This document shows positions 25,538-34,722 of a stretch of DNA of 64,000 nucleotides, piece by piece; the stretch's first letter is position 1, and each line of letters starts with the position of its first letter. Position numbers and translations under genes: made by a program. Under the pieces are notes generated by a model, which was given only the letters and a program-made list of their open reading frames with translations, was not told where the DNA came from and ran no database searches. Source of the stretch: Methylobacterium sp. CB376 (GTDB lineage: Bacteria; Pseudomonadota; Alphaproteobacteria; Rhizobiales; Beijerinckiaceae); NCBI RefSeq assembly GCF_029714205.1, contig NZ_CP121648.1, positions 2,870,001 to 2,934,000 of the forward strand. Reading direction: 5' to 3'.

Positions 25538-25565
25538 TACATAGCGCGGCGCCGGCCCGATCCAA
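25538..25565 (-). promoter_or_regulatory. Sigma70-type promoter candidate for hemH
   Basis: On the minus strand TTGGAT (25565-25560), 16 bases and TATGTA (25543-25538) lie 58 bp before the hemH ATG. This is the best pair in the 269-bp gap, which contains no recognised gene. Confidence 0.45.
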
Positions 25566-25749
25566 CGCGTCGAGACGCAGCAGCCCCGTGGCGAAGGTCG
25601 CGCGGCGCCCGCGCGGCGACAACGAAATCTTGACCATGACGGCGCTTTCCTGGTGACCGCGCCGCCGGCCCAGCGTCGCCGCGTCGCGCAGACGCGGGAT
25701 CCCGGCCTCCGGGGCGAATCTCGGCAAGGTTGATCCGGACCACTCAGCG

Positions 25750-27795
25750 GTGCTCAGTCTCCCCTACGACGTCCCCGGCACGCTGCTCGCCGGGCTCCTG
25801 GCCGGGCCGGTCCTGCTCGGCCCCGGGGCGCTGCTCGCCCAGGGCCTGGCGATGCCCGGCTGGCAGGAGGCGCGCACGCGCCTCGACCGGGCCGCGCTCG
25901 CGCTCCTCGCCGGCCTCGCGGGCCTGCCCGTGCTCCTCGACCTCGCCGGGCGGCTCGGCCCCGGGGCGATGGTCGCGGCCGCGCTCGCCCTGGCGGTGCC
26001 GGGCACCGTCCTGCTGGCGCGGCCGGCCCCCGATCCCGTGCCGCGGGGCGTGCTGGTGCGGACCTTGCTCGGGATGGCGCTCTACGCCGCCTTCGCGACG
26101 CTGATGCTGGTCGACTGGCCCGTGACGGGCGGGGCCCTGCGCAGCGTGCTGATGGCGGATTACGTCAAGCACGCCGCCGCAACCTGGGCCATCGCGGAGG
26201 CCGGCACGCCTCCCTACGACCCGACCTTCCTCACCGCGGAGCGGCCGGCGGTCTACTACTACTTCTTCTACACGCTGACTGCCGCGGTCGAGCGCCTCGG
26301 CCTGGGAGCGATCGCGGGCCGGCAGGCGGCCTTCGGGCTCGCCCTCTGGACGGGGCCCGTGCTCTTCGCCCTCGCCCGGACCGTCTACGCCGCCGCCCGC
26401 CTCGACCGGCCGCGTCCCGGCGCCTGGAGCATCGGCGCGTGGCTGGTCCTCCTCCTGCTCACGACCGGGCTCGACATCCTCGGCGTGGCCGCGATCGGCG
26501 TCCTGTCGGGCGGCGAGAACTGGCTCGCCGATTTCGAGCAGTGGAACGAGCAGGTCGCGGCGTGGCTCACCAGCGCGCTCTGGGTGCCGCACCACGTGGC
26601 CGGCCTCGTCGCCGCCATGGTGGGCCTGATGGCGCTCGCCGCCGAGGACGAGGCGCCGGCCGACCGCTCGCGCAGCCTGCGCCGGGTCGCGCTCGCCGGC
26701 CTCGCCTTCGCGTCCCTCGCCGGCCTCTCGATCTACCTCGCGATCGGGGCGGCGGCGACGCTTGCCCTCTGGCTCGGGCGGCTCGCGTGGCGGCGACGCT
26801 GGGCGAGCGTCGCGCGGGGCCTCCTCTCGGGCGCCCTCGCCCTGGCCCTCGCGGGCGCGTGGCTCGCCTCGATCCTGCGCGGCCGCGTCCTCGGCGCCGA
26901 GCCGCCCCTCGCCCTGCAGATCCGCAAGTTCATCATCGCCGACACGGTCCTGCCGCCGGACAGCGCGATCCAGTCCCTCACCAACCTGATCGCCCTGCCC
27001 CTCAGCTACGGCCTCGAATTCGGCGCCTTCCTGATCGGCACGCTCGCCTTCTGGCGCGACGGCGCCCTGTCGCGCCCGCGCAGCGAACTCGCGGTGCTCC
27101 TCGCCCTCGCCGCGCTGGCGTCGCTCCTGATCGGCTCCTTCCTGCGCTCCAGCGTCCTGTTCAACGACCTCGGCTGGCGGGTCATGCTGTTCGCGCAGCT
27201 CGCCGCGCTGCTCTGGACGCTCGCCGCCCTGCGGGCGAGCTTCGCGCTGCGCCCCTCGCCGGTCCTCGGCGGGTCGCGCCGGGCCGCCCTGGGCTTCCTC
27301 GCCTGCATGGGGCTCAGCTTCGTCGGCGAGGCCTACGGGATGGTCCAGTACCGGCGAAACTCCGTGATGACGGCCGAGGAGATCGCCCTCCTGCCCCAGG
27401 AGCGCGCCGCCTGGGACTGGCTCGACCGCAACCTCCCGGCCGGCACCGTGGTGCAGGGGCGGCCCGACCCCACCCGCAACCGGGCCTTCGGCTACGGGCT
27501 CTACGGGCGCTTCCGCACGGCGGTGTCGGATCCCTACAACGGCATCCTGTTCGGCGCCGCCAGGCAGGAGGTGGCGGCCCGCATCGCGCGCCTTTCCCCG
27601 ATCTTCGCCGATCCCTCCCTCACTCTCTCCGAGGCGATGGGCCGCGCCGCCTCCGCGGGCGTCGACGTGCTGGTGGTGACGGCGCTCGATCCGGTCTTCG
27701 CGGCGCCCGGCGCCTGGCCGCGCGCCGCGACGCCCCGCCACGCCAACGCGGGCGTGATGCTGTTCGCGGTCCCGCCGGCCGCCCGCGCGCCATGA
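25750..27795 (+). CDS. Large polytopic membrane protein, GT-C-like
   Basis: The product has 681 residues with about 13-15 membrane segments spread over the first 520 residues and an extracytoplasmic-type C-terminal domain (from about 530: MTAEEIALLPQERAAWDWLD, then NRAFGYGLYGRFRTAVSDPY). Loops between helices carry PYDPTFLTAERPAVYYYFFY and a long EQWNEQVAAWLTSALWVPHH. The plan of many helices with an N-terminal long loop and a soluble tail is that of DUF2298/GT-C lipid-linked glycosyltransferases, but the first-loop Asp/Glu motif cannot be placed with certainty. The start is GTG 25750. Its stop overlaps the ATG of the next gene (ATGA), so the two form an operon. Confidence 0.65.
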   Translation: MLSLPYDVPGTLLAGLLAGPVLLGPGALLAQGLAMPGWQEARTRLDRAALALLAGLAGLPVLLDLAGRLGPGAMVAAALALAVPGTVLLARPAPDPVPRGVLVRTLLGMALYAAFATLMLVDWPVTGGALRSVLMADYVKHAAATWAIAEAGTPPYDPTFLTAERPAVYYYFFYTLTAAVERLGLGAIAGRQAAFGLALWTGPVLFALARTVYAAARLDRPRPGAWSIGAWLVLLLLTTGLDILGVAAIGVLSGGENWLADFEQWNEQVAAWLTSALWVPHHVAGLVAAMVGLMALAAEDEAPADRSRSLRRVALAGLAFASLAGLSIYLAIGAAATLALWLGRLAWRRRWASVARGLLSGALALALAGAWLASILRGRVLGAEPPLALQIRKFIIADTVLPPDSAIQSLTNLIALPLSYGLEFGAFLIGTLAFWRDGALSRPRSELAVLLALAALASLLIGSFLRSSVLFNDLGWRVMLFAQLAALLWTLAALRASFALRPSPVLGGSRRAALGFLACMGLSFVGEAYGMVQYRRNSVMTAEEIALLPQERAAWDWLDRNLPAGTVVQGRPDPTRNRAFGYGLYGRFRTAVSDPYNGILFGAARQEVAARIARLSPIFADPSLTLSEAMGRAASAGVDVLVVTALDPVFAAPGAWPRAATPRHANAGVMLFAVPPAARAP

Positions 27796-28397
27796 GTGTC
27801 GGGCCGGAAGATCGGACGATGACGGGCAGGTTCCTGCGCGGCCTCCTGGCGGCCGCCCTCACCTACGGACTCGCGCTCCTCCTCGGCGCGGCCCTGTTCC
27901 TGGCGGTCATCCGCCTCGGCGTGTTCGGCTTCCTGCCGATCCTGTTCTACCGCGGCCTCGCCGGGCTCGGCCTGACGCTCCTCCTCCTCGGCGCCGCGAT
28001 GGCCTGGGTGACGGGGCGCCGCCGCTTCGGCCTCGACCTCGCGCGGCGGGACGCGCTCGGGGCGAGCGTCACCGCGGTGGCGCTCCTGCTCGCCTTCTTC
28101 ACCCTCGGCCCGGTCACGATCGACCGCTCGATCTCCGTCTTCCTGCTCGGCCGCTTCGCCGGGGCGCCCGAGGGGCTCGAGCGGCGCGCCGTCGAGGACG
28201 CGTTCCTGCGCGTCTACGTCGCGGATTGGGCCCAGATCCCCCGACGCCTCGACGAGCAGGTGGCCTCCGGCAACCTCGTGCGCGAGGGCGACCGCTACCG
28301 CCTGACGCCCCAGGGCGCGCGCTTCATGGGCACGGCCCGCGCCATGGCGCGGCTGTTCGGGACGGATCCGCGCTTCGTCGGCCCAGCCCCGCCCTGA
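27792..28397 (+). CDS. Small membrane protein with C-terminal winged-helix-like region
   Basis: The product has 201 residues from the ATG that overlaps the upstream stop by 4 bp. A second in-frame ATG at 27819 (MTGRFLRG), behind GGAAG, may be the real start. Three hydrophobic helices come first (LLAAALTYGLALLLGAALFL, VFGFLPILFYRGLAGLGLTL, and a third at about 90-110, VTAVALLLAFFTLGPVTI). A soluble tail follows (RRLDEQVASGNLVREGDRYR, then LTPQGARFM), which reads like a helix-turn-helix wing but may only be a structural domain. It is probably a partner of the GT-C-like protein. No family was recognised. Confidence 0.65.
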   Translation: MSVGPEDRTMTGRFLRGLLAAALTYGLALLLGAALFLAVIRLGVFGFLPILFYRGLAGLGLTLLLLGAAMAWVTGRRRFGLDLARRDALGASVTAVALLLAFFTLGPVTIDRSISVFLLGRFAGAPEGLERRAVEDAFLRVYVADWAQIPRRLDEQVASGNLVREGDRYRLTPQGARFMGTARAMARLFGTDPRFVGPAPP

Positions 28398-28471
28398 CCG
28401 CGGGGCGTCTTTCCCCGGTCAAGAAGCTCGGCCACAGAGGGGCGGATCCTCTCCCAGCCGAAAGGTCGCCC

Positions 28472-29989
28472 ATGCCGCGCCCCAGCCGCCGCGAGACGTT
28501 CGGCCTCGGCCTCGCCGGTCTCTCCGCCACGCTCGCGGGCGGGCCGGCGCGGGCCTTCGGCCCCGACGTCGACTTCACCCTGGTCCTCGTCAACGACATC
28601 TACCGGATGGGCGCGCGGGACGGGCGCGGCGGCTTCCCGAAGCTCGCCGCCATCGTCAAGCAGGAGCGCGCCCGCGGGGTGCCGGTCCTGGTCTGCCACG
28701 CCGGCGACACGCTCTCGCCCTCGCTGATGTCGGGCTTCGACCAGGGCCGGCACATCGTCGCCCTCACCAACCTCATCCGTCCGGACGTGTTCGTGCCCGG
28801 CAATCACGAGTTCGATTTCGGCCAGGCGGTGTTCCGCGAGCGGATGGCGGAGGCGAATTTCCCGGTCTTCGCCGCCAACCTGCGCCAGGCGGACGGGTCG
28901 CGGCTCCCGGGCCTGCAGGATGCCGAGGTGCTGGATCTCGGCGGCGTCAGGGTCGGCGTGGTCGGCATCGCCCTGCCGGAGACGCCCTCGAAGTCGCAAT
29001 CGGGCGATTGGCGCTTCGGCCCGGCCCTGGAGACGCTGCGCCGCGAGACCGCGTCGCTCCGGGCCGCCGGGGCCGAGTTCGTGGTCGCCGTCGCCCATAC
29101 GGACCGGGCCACCGACCAGGCGCTGGTGGCGAGCCGCCTCGCCGACGTGGTCCTGTCGGGCCACGACCACGACCTCGCGCTCGGCTACGACGGCCGCACC
29201 GTCTTCGTGGAATCGAGCGAGGAGGCGAACTACGTCACGGCGGTCGACATCCGGATCGAGGTCCGCGGCACCGGCCAGGAGCGCCGGGCGATCTGGGTGC
29301 CGCGCTTCCGCATCCACGATTCGAGCGCGATCGAGCCGGACCCGGAGGTCCAGGCCGCCGTGGACCGGCTGGAGGCGGAACTCTCCCGCGAACTCGACCT
29401 GCCGCTCGGCCGCACCGGGACGGATCTCGACACCCGGATCTCCACCGTCCGGGCCTCCGAGTCGACCTTCGGCAACCTCGTGGCGGACGCGCTGCGCGAC
29501 GCGACCGGCGCGGCCCTCGCCATCACCAACGGGGGCGGCATCCGCGGCAACCGGCTCTACCGGGCGGGCAGCGTGCTGAGCCGCCGCGACGTGCTCACCG
29601 AACTCCCCTTCGGCAACACGACCGTGCTGGTCGAGATCAGCGGCGCGCAGGTGCGGGCGGCCCTGGAGAACGGCCTCGCCGAGGTGGGGCATCCCGCGGG
29701 ACGCTTCCCGCAGGTCTCGGGCCTCACCGTCACGGTGGCGGCGAAGGCCCCGGTCGGCCAGCGCGTGATCGAGGTGCGGGTCGGTGCCGAGCCCCTCGAT
29801 CCGCAGCGGCGCTACACCGTGGCGTCGAACAACTTCATGCTCGGCGGCGGCAACGGCTACGGCATGCTGGCGGAGGGCCGCACCCTGATCGGCGCCACCG
29901 ACGGGACGCTCGTCGCCAACGCGGTGATGACCTACATCCGCACGCACGCGCCGGTCTCGATCGAGGCCGGGCGCATCCTGATGCGCTGA
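28472..29989 (+). CDS. Secreted 5'-nucleotidase / metallophosphatase family protein
   Basis: The product has 505 residues. A twin-arginine-type leader, SRRETFGLGLAGLSATLAGG, ends near ARA at about 30. A metallophosphatase domain follows: VNDIYRM, CHAGDTLSPS, VPGNHEFDFG, AVAHTDRATD and LSGHDHD. The UshA-type 5'-nucleotidase C-terminal domain follows with ESTFGNLVADALR, ITNGGGIRGN, LPFGNTTVLVEISG and SNNFMLGGGNGY. In UshA the first motif is NDxH; here it is NDIY, so the metal-ligand His is Tyr, a variant also found in some eukaryotic-type homologues. Periplasmic nucleotide scavenging is the likely role. ATG 28472 was chosen to start the leader. Ung starts 12 bp after its stop. Confidence 0.85.
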   Translation: MPRPSRRETFGLGLAGLSATLAGGPARAFGPDVDFTLVLVNDIYRMGARDGRGGFPKLAAIVKQERARGVPVLVCHAGDTLSPSLMSGFDQGRHIVALTNLIRPDVFVPGNHEFDFGQAVFRERMAEANFPVFAANLRQADGSRLPGLQDAEVLDLGGVRVGVVGIALPETPSKSQSGDWRFGPALETLRRETASLRAAGAEFVVAVAHTDRATDQALVASRLADVVLSGHDHDLALGYDGRTVFVESSEEANYVTAVDIRIEVRGTGQERRAIWVPRFRIHDSSAIEPDPEVQAAVDRLEAELSRELDLPLGRTGTDLDTRISTVRASESTFGNLVADALRDATGAALAITNGGGIRGNRLYRAGSVLSRRDVLTELPFGNTTVLVEISGAQVRAALENGLAEVGHPAGRFPQVSGLTVTVAAKAPVGQRVIEVRVGAEPLDPQRRYTVASNNFMLGGGNGYGMLAEGRTLIGATDGTLVANAVMTYIRTHAPVSIEAGRILMR

Positions 29990-30001
29990 GTCCGAGTCCC
30001 G

Positions 30002-30706
30002 ATGCGAGATGCCGACACCGTCGCGGGGGCGCTCTCCCGCTTCCGCGCGAGCGGCTCGCCCTGGCTCGCCCTGCCCTTCTTCCAGGACGGCAGCGCCGAG
30101 CGGGTCGCGGAGGCGGTCGATGCGAGGCGGGCCCAGGGCGCCGTGATCCTGCCCCCGCCCGACAGCGTCTTCGCCGCCCTGACCCTGACGCCGCTCCCCG
30201 AGGTGCGGGCCGTGATCCTCGGCCAGGACCCCTATCCGACGCCGGGCGACGCGCACGGCCTCGCCTTCTCGTATCGCGGCGCCCGGCGCCTGCCGGCCTC
30301 GCTGCGGGTCATCCTCGCCGAGATGGCGGAGGATACCGGCGCGCCGATGCCGAAGACGGGCGACCTCAGCGCCTGGGCGCGCCAGGGCGTCCTCCTGCTC
30401 AACACGGCGCTGACCGTCGAGGCCGGACAATCCGGCGCCCACCTCGCCCTCGGCTGGTCGGACCTCACCGATCAGGCCGTCGCGGCGGTCTCCGCGCGGC
30501 AGGAGGCGGTCGCCTTCCTGCTCTGGGGCGCGCCGGCCCGGCGACGGGCGGCCCTCGTCGACCGCGACCGCCACCTCGTCCTCGAAGCCGGCCACCCCTC
30601 GCCCCTCAACCGCCGGGGCGACTTCCGGGGCGCCCGGCCGTTCAGCCGGGCGAATGCCTGGCTCGCCGAGAAGGGCAGGCCCGCGATCGACTGGCGTCTG
30701 GCCTGA
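30002..30706 (+). CDS. ung: Uracil-DNA glycosylase, family 1
   Basis: The product has 234 residues and removes uracil from DNA as the first step of base excision repair. The water-activating loop is VILGQDPYPTPGDAHGLAFS (Asp in GQDPY), LLLNTALTVEAG is the uracil-contact segment, FLLWGAPARRR follows, and EAGHPSPLN is the minor-groove leucine/histidine loop. The residue after GQDPY is Pro instead of His, as in several alphaproteobacterial sequences. It begins 12 bp after the nucleotidase gene on the same strand, so the two may be cotranscribed. It converges on aqpZ with only 18 bp between the stops. Confidence 0.93.
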   Translation: MRDADTVAGALSRFRASGSPWLALPFFQDGSAERVAEAVDARRAQGAVILPPPDSVFAALTLTPLPEVRAVILGQDPYPTPGDAHGLAFSYRGARRLPASLRVILAEMAEDTGAPMPKTGDLSAWARQGVLLLNTALTVEAGQSGAHLALGWSDLTDQAVAAVSARQEAVAFLLWGAPARRRAALVDRDRHLVLEAGHPSPLNRRGDFRGARPFSRANAWLAEKGRPAIDWRLA

Positions 30707-30724
30707 GGACGTCTGGTGTGAGGC

Positions 30725-31456
30725 TCACGGGACGGCGGGCTTCGGGGCGGCGCCCGTGACCTCGGCCGCGGGTTCCTCGCTCAGCCAGCGGAAGAGCTTG
30801 CCCCCGAGCGCGCCGCCCAGGATCGGCGCGACCCAGAACAGCCAGAGCTGGAACACCGCCCAGCTGCCGGCGACCAGGGCCGGTCCGGTGCTGCGGGCGG
30901 GGTTCACCGACAGGTTGGTGATCGGAATGCCGACGAGGTGGATCAGCGTCAGGCCGAGCCCGATGGCGATCGGCGCGAAGCCGGCCGGCGCCTTCCCGTG
31001 CGTGGCGCCCATGATGATGAACAGGAACATCATGGTGAGCACGACCTCGGCCAGGAAGGCGGAGCCGACCCCGTAGCCGCCGGGCGAGTGCGCCCCGTAG
31101 CCGTTGGCGGCGAAGCCCTTGGCGGCGTCGAAGCCGGGCGCCCCGCTGGCGATCACGTAGAGCAGCATGGCCGCGACCACCGCCCCCGCCACCTGCGCGC
31201 CCACGTAGGGGCCGATCTCCTTCGAGGGGAACCGCCCGCCGACCGTGAGCCCGATCGTGACCGCCGGGTTCAGGTGGCAGCCGGAGATCGGCCCGATCGT
31301 GTAGGCCATGGTGAGCACGGTCAGTCCGAAGGCGAGGGCGACGCCCAGGAGCCCGATCCCGACCTGCGGGAAGGCGGCGGAGATCACCGCGCTGCCGCAC
31401 CCGGCGAATGTCAGCCAGAAGGTGCCGATGCCTTCGGCGACGCATTTGCGAAACAT
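30725..31456 (-). CDS. aqpZ: Aquaporin Z-type water channel
   Basis: The product has 243 residues with six membrane helices and two half-helices. The two NPA boxes are [18 protein letters not shown] (near 65) and [15 protein letters not shown] (near 190). The N-terminus [20 protein letters not shown] is typical of AqpZ. The selectivity-filter Arg follows the second NPA (NPAR), and a His is present in the upstream helix (TLIHLVGIP), as in water-selective channels rather than glycerol facilitators. ATG 31454-31456 has GGAGGCG upstream. The 227 bp between it and the inositol-phosphate synthase gene contain no recognised gene. Confidence 0.93.
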   Translation of the reverse strand: MFRKCVAEGIGTFWLTFAGCGSAVISAAFPQVGIGLLGVALAFGLTVLTMAYTIGPISGCHLNPAVTIGLTVGGRFPSKEIGPYVGAQVAGAVVAAMLLYVIASGAPGFDAAKGFAANGYGAHSPGGYGVGSAFLAEVVLTMMFLFIIMGATHGKAPAGFAPIAIGLGLTLIHLVGIPITNLSVNPARSTGPALVAGSWAVFQLWLFWVAPILGGALGGKLFRWLSEEPAAEVTGAAPKPAVP

Positions 31457-31683
31457 CGTGACGCCTCCCATGGAGTCCGAGCGTCGCGCGCCATCGACAG
31501 CAAGTTCACGAAAGCCTGCTGTGAGCCTTGACGCAGCACCGACCGGTTCGTGGTCCCGGGACAATACGCGAAGCGCCGAGGCAGGCAAGTGGAGGCGAGA
31601 TCACGGGCGTGCGATCCGATCGCGAGCTCTCGCACGGCGATCAACCGGCCGCATTCACGCCGGTCGCGCGAGATGGCGGGCGC

Positions 31684-32781
31684 TCAGCCGGGCTCGGATT
31701 CCCCGGCCACGAAGCGGAGCGTGCGCCGATGCGCCTCCTCGTCGCTGAATTGCTGCGGGGGCGACTTCATGAACCAGCTCGACGGGCCGGTGAGCGCCCC
31801 GCCGAGGCGGCGGTCCAGGGCGAGCTTGGCGCAGCGCACCGCGTCGATGACGATGCCGGCCGAGTTCGGCGAATCCCAGACCTCAAGCTTGAGTTCGAGG
31901 TTGAGCGGCACGCCCCCGAAGGCGGTGCCTTCGAGGCGGATATGCGCCCATTTGCGGTCGCTCAGCCAGGGCACGTAGTCGCTCGGCCCGACATGGATGT
32001 CGGAGGGATCCAGAGGCCGGTCGACCTGGCTGGTGACCGCCTGGGTCTTCGAGATTTTCTTCGATTCGAGGCGCTCGCGCTCCAGCATGTTGCGGAAGTC
32101 GGAATTGCCGCCGAAATTGAGCTGGTAGGTGCGGTCGAGGCGCACGCCTCGCTCGCCGAACAGGTGCGCGAGCGTGCGGTGGACGATGGTCGCGCCGACC
32201 TGGCTCTTGATGTCGTCGCCGATCAGCGGGAGGCGGCGCGCCGCGAAGCGCGCCCGCCACTCGGGGTTGGAGGCGATGAAGACCGGGATGCAGTTGACGA
32301 AGGCGCAGCCGGCCCTGAGCGCCGCCTCGGCGTAGTGCTCGGTGGCGGCCTGCGACCCGACCGGCAGGTAGGAGACCAGGATCTCCGCTCCCGCGCGCTC
32401 CAGCGCCGCCGCCACGTCGACCGGGGCCTCGCCCGATTCCGGCACCATGTCGCGCAGGTAGCGCCCGATCCCGTCGAGGGTCGGGCCGCGGGCGACGGTC
32501 ACGCCGGTCGGCGCGACCTCGGCGAAGCGGGCCGTGTTGTTCGGGGGCGCGGCGATCGCCTCGGCGAGGTCGCGCCCGACCTTGGCGGCCGACACGTCGA
32601 AGGCCGCCACCACCTCCACGTCCGCCACGTGGTAGCCCCCGAGCACCACGTTCATCAGCCCCGGAACCACCTCGTCCGGGGCGGCGCCGCGGTAATAGGT
32701 GAGGCCCTGGACGAAGGACGACGCGCAGTTCCCGACGCCCGCGATGGCGACCCGCAGAGTCCTCTGTCGCAACGCACGCAC
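31684..32781 (-). CDS. ino1: Inositol-3-phosphate synthase
   Basis: The product has 365 residues, the short bacterial/archaeal type. It converts glucose 6-phosphate to 1L-myo-inositol 1-phosphate through an NAD-bound cycle. The NAD-binding motif is [17 protein letters not shown] near residue 10. Active-site stretches are [15 protein letters not shown] (conserved Asp/Lys), [20 protein letters not shown] and [16 protein letters not shown]. These lysines and the GDDIKSQ core are universal in the family. The enzyme is common in actinobacteria and archaea and less so in alphaproteobacteria; here it could supply inositol for a lipid or compatible solute. It starts at ATG 32779-32781, with repeat copy E between it and the MaoC gene. 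Confidence 0.92.
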   Translation of the reverse strand: MRALRQRTLRVAIAGVGNCASSFVQGLTYYRGAAPDEVVPGLMNVVLGGYHVADVEVVAAFDVSAAKVGRDLAEAIAAPPNNTARFAEVAPTGVTVARGPTLDGIGRYLRDMVPESGEAPVDVAAALERAGAEILVSYLPVGSQAATEHYAEAALRAGCAFVNCIPVFIASNPEWRARFAARRLPLIGDDIKSQVGATIVHRTLAHLFGERGVRLDRTYQLNFGGNSDFRNMLERERLESKKISKTQAVTSQVDRPLDPSDIHVGPSDYVPWLSDRKWAHIRLEGTAFGGVPLNLELKLEVWDSPNSAGIVIDAVRCAKLALDRRLGGALTGPSSWFMKSPPQQFSDEEAHRRTLRFVAGESEPG

Positions 32782-33199
32782 TCCCCTGTCGCGAGGCGGC
32801 CCGGCGGGGCATCCCCGGGCCGAACCGACGGGCCCCGGCCCTCGCGCCCGGCGCCCCAGGGGGTAAGTAGAACACTCTCCAGGAGTATCATCCCCCCGTC
32901 GAACGCGGATGCATCGCGCCCGGCGAGGCTCTCATGCGCTGTCCAGACGTGATCGTCCGGACAGCGTACGACAAGCTCGCGCGGCGCGTGAGCGACGCCG
33001 ACATCCGCATGGCGACGCAATCCGTCGGATGTCGGATCTATGCCGGCGGCCCGGGATGCCGACGCATCGGGCCGCCGACCACCTCGAAGTGGCGGCACAC
33101 GCCGATGGTCTGACGAAAAATGGCCTGGCGAAAATTCCAGAACGGCCCCAACGGTCCTGCGAGGTGACCGTTGAGATCGGCTCCGGGCGGGAGGATGGC
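32782..33199. other. Divergent intergenic region containing repeat copy E
   Basis: These 418 bp lie between ino1 (minus) and the MaoC gene (plus). About a quarter is repeat copy E. The rest holds an AT-richer stretch near 32870-32895 with CTCC-A-GGAG that could be part of the ino1 promoter. No gene was recognised. Confidence 0.4.
32938..33043 (+). repeat. Dispersed palindromic repeat, copy E
   Basis: A hairpin, GCTGTCCAGAC (32938-32948) with GTCCGGACAGC (32955-32965), matches at 10 of 11 and is followed by the core GTGAGCGACGCCGACATCCG and the tail GCGACGCAATCCGTCGGATG shared with copy B. It is the one copy between gene starts, so it may sit in a leader or promoter. Confidence 0.75.
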
Positions 33200-33658
33200 A
33201 TGCAGGCATTCGACGGGCCGGAGGCCCTGGCGGCGGCGCTCGGGCAGGAGTTGGGCGTCGGCGGCTGGATCACCGTGGATCAGGCGATGATCGACCGCTT
33301 CGCGGAGGCGACCGGGGATCGCCAGTGGATCCACGTCGATCCGGAGCGGGCCGCGCGCGAATCGCCCTACGGCACCACGGTGGCGCACGGCTACCTAACC
33401 TTGTCGCTGGTGCCGCTGTTCATCGCCGAACTGCGCCGGCTGGACGGCCTGCGGCTGAGCCTCAATTACGGGCTCGACCGCGTCCGGTTCCCGGCGCCGG
33501 TCCTGGCGGGCGCGCGCCTGCGCGGCCGGGTGCGGCTCGCGGCGGCGACCCCCGTGCCGCCGCGCGGGCTGCGGGTGACCTACGGCGTCACGGTCGAGAT
33601 CGAGGGCCAGGAGCGACCCGCCTGCCTCGCCGATGCGGTGGTGCTGCACCATTGGTGA
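33200..33658 (+). CDS. MaoC-like hot-dog dehydratase (NodN type)
   Basis: The product has 152 residues. It is a single hot-dog fold with the hydratase-2 signature FAEATGDRQWIHVDPERAAR followed by YGTTVAHGYLTLSLVPLF, in which Asp and His form the catalytic pair of (R)-specific enoyl-CoA hydratases. The rest, LNYGLDRVRFPAPVLAGARL, is the conserved second strand pair. Such proteins hydrate enoyl-CoA in polyhydroxyalkanoate or fatty-acid pathways; the NodN branch has no settled substrate. ATG 33200 follows GGGAGG. It ends convergently with the parvulin gene. Confidence 0.85.
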   Translation: MQAFDGPEALAAALGQELGVGGWITVDQAMIDRFAEATGDRQWIHVDPERAARESPYGTTVAHGYLTLSLVPLFIAELRRLDGLRLSLNYGLDRVRFPAPVLAGARLRGRVRLAAATPVPPRGLRVTYGVTVEIEGQERPACLADAVVLHHW

Positions 33659-33693
33659 CGGGACGGCCCGAGGGCCGCCCGCGCGGCGGGCCG

Positions 33694-34581
33694 CTACTTG
33701 GCTTCGGCCGGCTTGGCTTCCGTCGGCTTGGCTTCGGTCGGTTTGGCCGGCGCGGGCGCCTCGGTCTTCTCGATCTTCGCCTGCTCGCGCAGCTTGGTGA
33801 TGATGTCCTGCTGCGTCTTGCGCGTCAGGTAGGTGTCGATCTGCTCCTTCATCTCGTCGAAGCCCGGCACCGGCTTGGTGCGCTTCTCCTCGACCTTGAT
33901 GACGTGCCAGCCGAACTGCGTCCTGACCGGGTCCGACACCTTGCCCTGGTCGAGCTTGAAGGCCGCCTCGGCGAAGGCCGGGACCATGCGCTCCTTGGTG
34001 AACCAGCCGAGATCGCCGCCCTCGGCCTTGGAGCCGGGGTCCTTGGAGGTCTCGGCCGCCACCTTGGAGAAGTCCTCGCCGCCCTTGATCCGCGCCGCGA
34101 TCTTCTTGGCGTCGGCCTCGTTGTCGACGAGGATGTGGCGCGCATGCACCTCCTCCTCGGGCTTCAGCGTCTTGACGGTGTCGTCGTAGAGCTTGCGCGC
34201 CGCCTCGGGCGTCACGGCCTTCTTGGCCTCCCGCTCCAGGTACTCGTCGAGCAGCAGCTTGTCGCGGAAATAGGCGAGCTTGCGGGTGAAGTCCGGGCTC
34301 TCGGCGACCTTGGCCTTCTCGGCGGCCTGGGCGCCGAGCTTGAGGTCCACCATGTAGTCGACGAGGAGCCCCTTCTTCTGCTCGTCGCTCACGCCCGGCA
34401 GGGAGAGCGCCGGGTCGTCGGCCGCGACCGCGAGGTCGGCGGCCGTGACCGGGCTGCCGTTGACGCGGGCCACCACCGTGTCGGGCGCCGGGTTCGGCGC
34501 GGGCGCCGTCTGGGCGACGGCGGGCAGGGCGAGGCCGAGCACGAGGGCGGCCGTGCGCCAGGAAAGGGAAACTGTCTGCAT
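33694..34581 (-). CDS. Periplasmic parvulin-type peptidyl-prolyl isomerase
   Basis: The product has 295 residues. The leader SWRTAALVLGLALPAVAQTA ends at about residue 26, so it is exported. A SurA-like helical N-domain precedes the rotamase (PPIC) domain at about 130-230: EEVHARHILVDNEADAKKIA, then GGDLGWFTKERMVPAFAEAA and GWHVIKVEEKR. The last 15 residues come from a 15-bp tandem repeat giving KPTEA-type pentapeptides. It probably assists folding of outer-membrane proteins like SurA or PpiD. The next gene upstream, 34723, is on the same strand and is also exported. Confidence 0.88.
   Translation of the reverse strand: MQTVSLSWRTAALVLGLALPAVAQTAPAPNPAPDTVVARVNGSPVTAADLAVAADDPALSLPGVSDEQKKGLLVDYMVDLKLGAQAAEKAKVAESPDFTRKLAYFRDKLLLDEYLEREAKKAVTPEAARKLYDDTVKTLKPEEEVHARHILVDNEADAKKIAARIKGGEDFSKVAAETSKDPGSKAEGGDLGWFTKERMVPAFAEAAFKLDQGKVSDPVRTQFGWHVIKVEEKRTKPVPGFDEMKEQIDTYLTRKTQQDIITKLREQAKIEKTEAPAPAKPTEAKPTEAKPAEAK
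33697..33741 (-). repeat. 15-bp tandem repeat at the 3' end of the parvulin gene
   Basis: Three 15-bp units (CTTGGCTTCGGCCGG and near-identical copies on the plus strand) encode AKP(T/A)E-type repeats just before the stop codon. Changes of unit number keep the frame. Confidence 0.85.
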
Positions 34582-34722
34582 CGGACGATCCTTGCGCCGC
34601 GAAGGTCGGGTTGGTCCCGGACGGACGCGGCGGACAGGTGGCGCAGTTCGCCCGACAACACAAGAGAGTCCCGCGGACGCAGCCCCGCGGGGGCGGAGCG
34701 GCGTCCCGGGCCCCCGTCGCGC

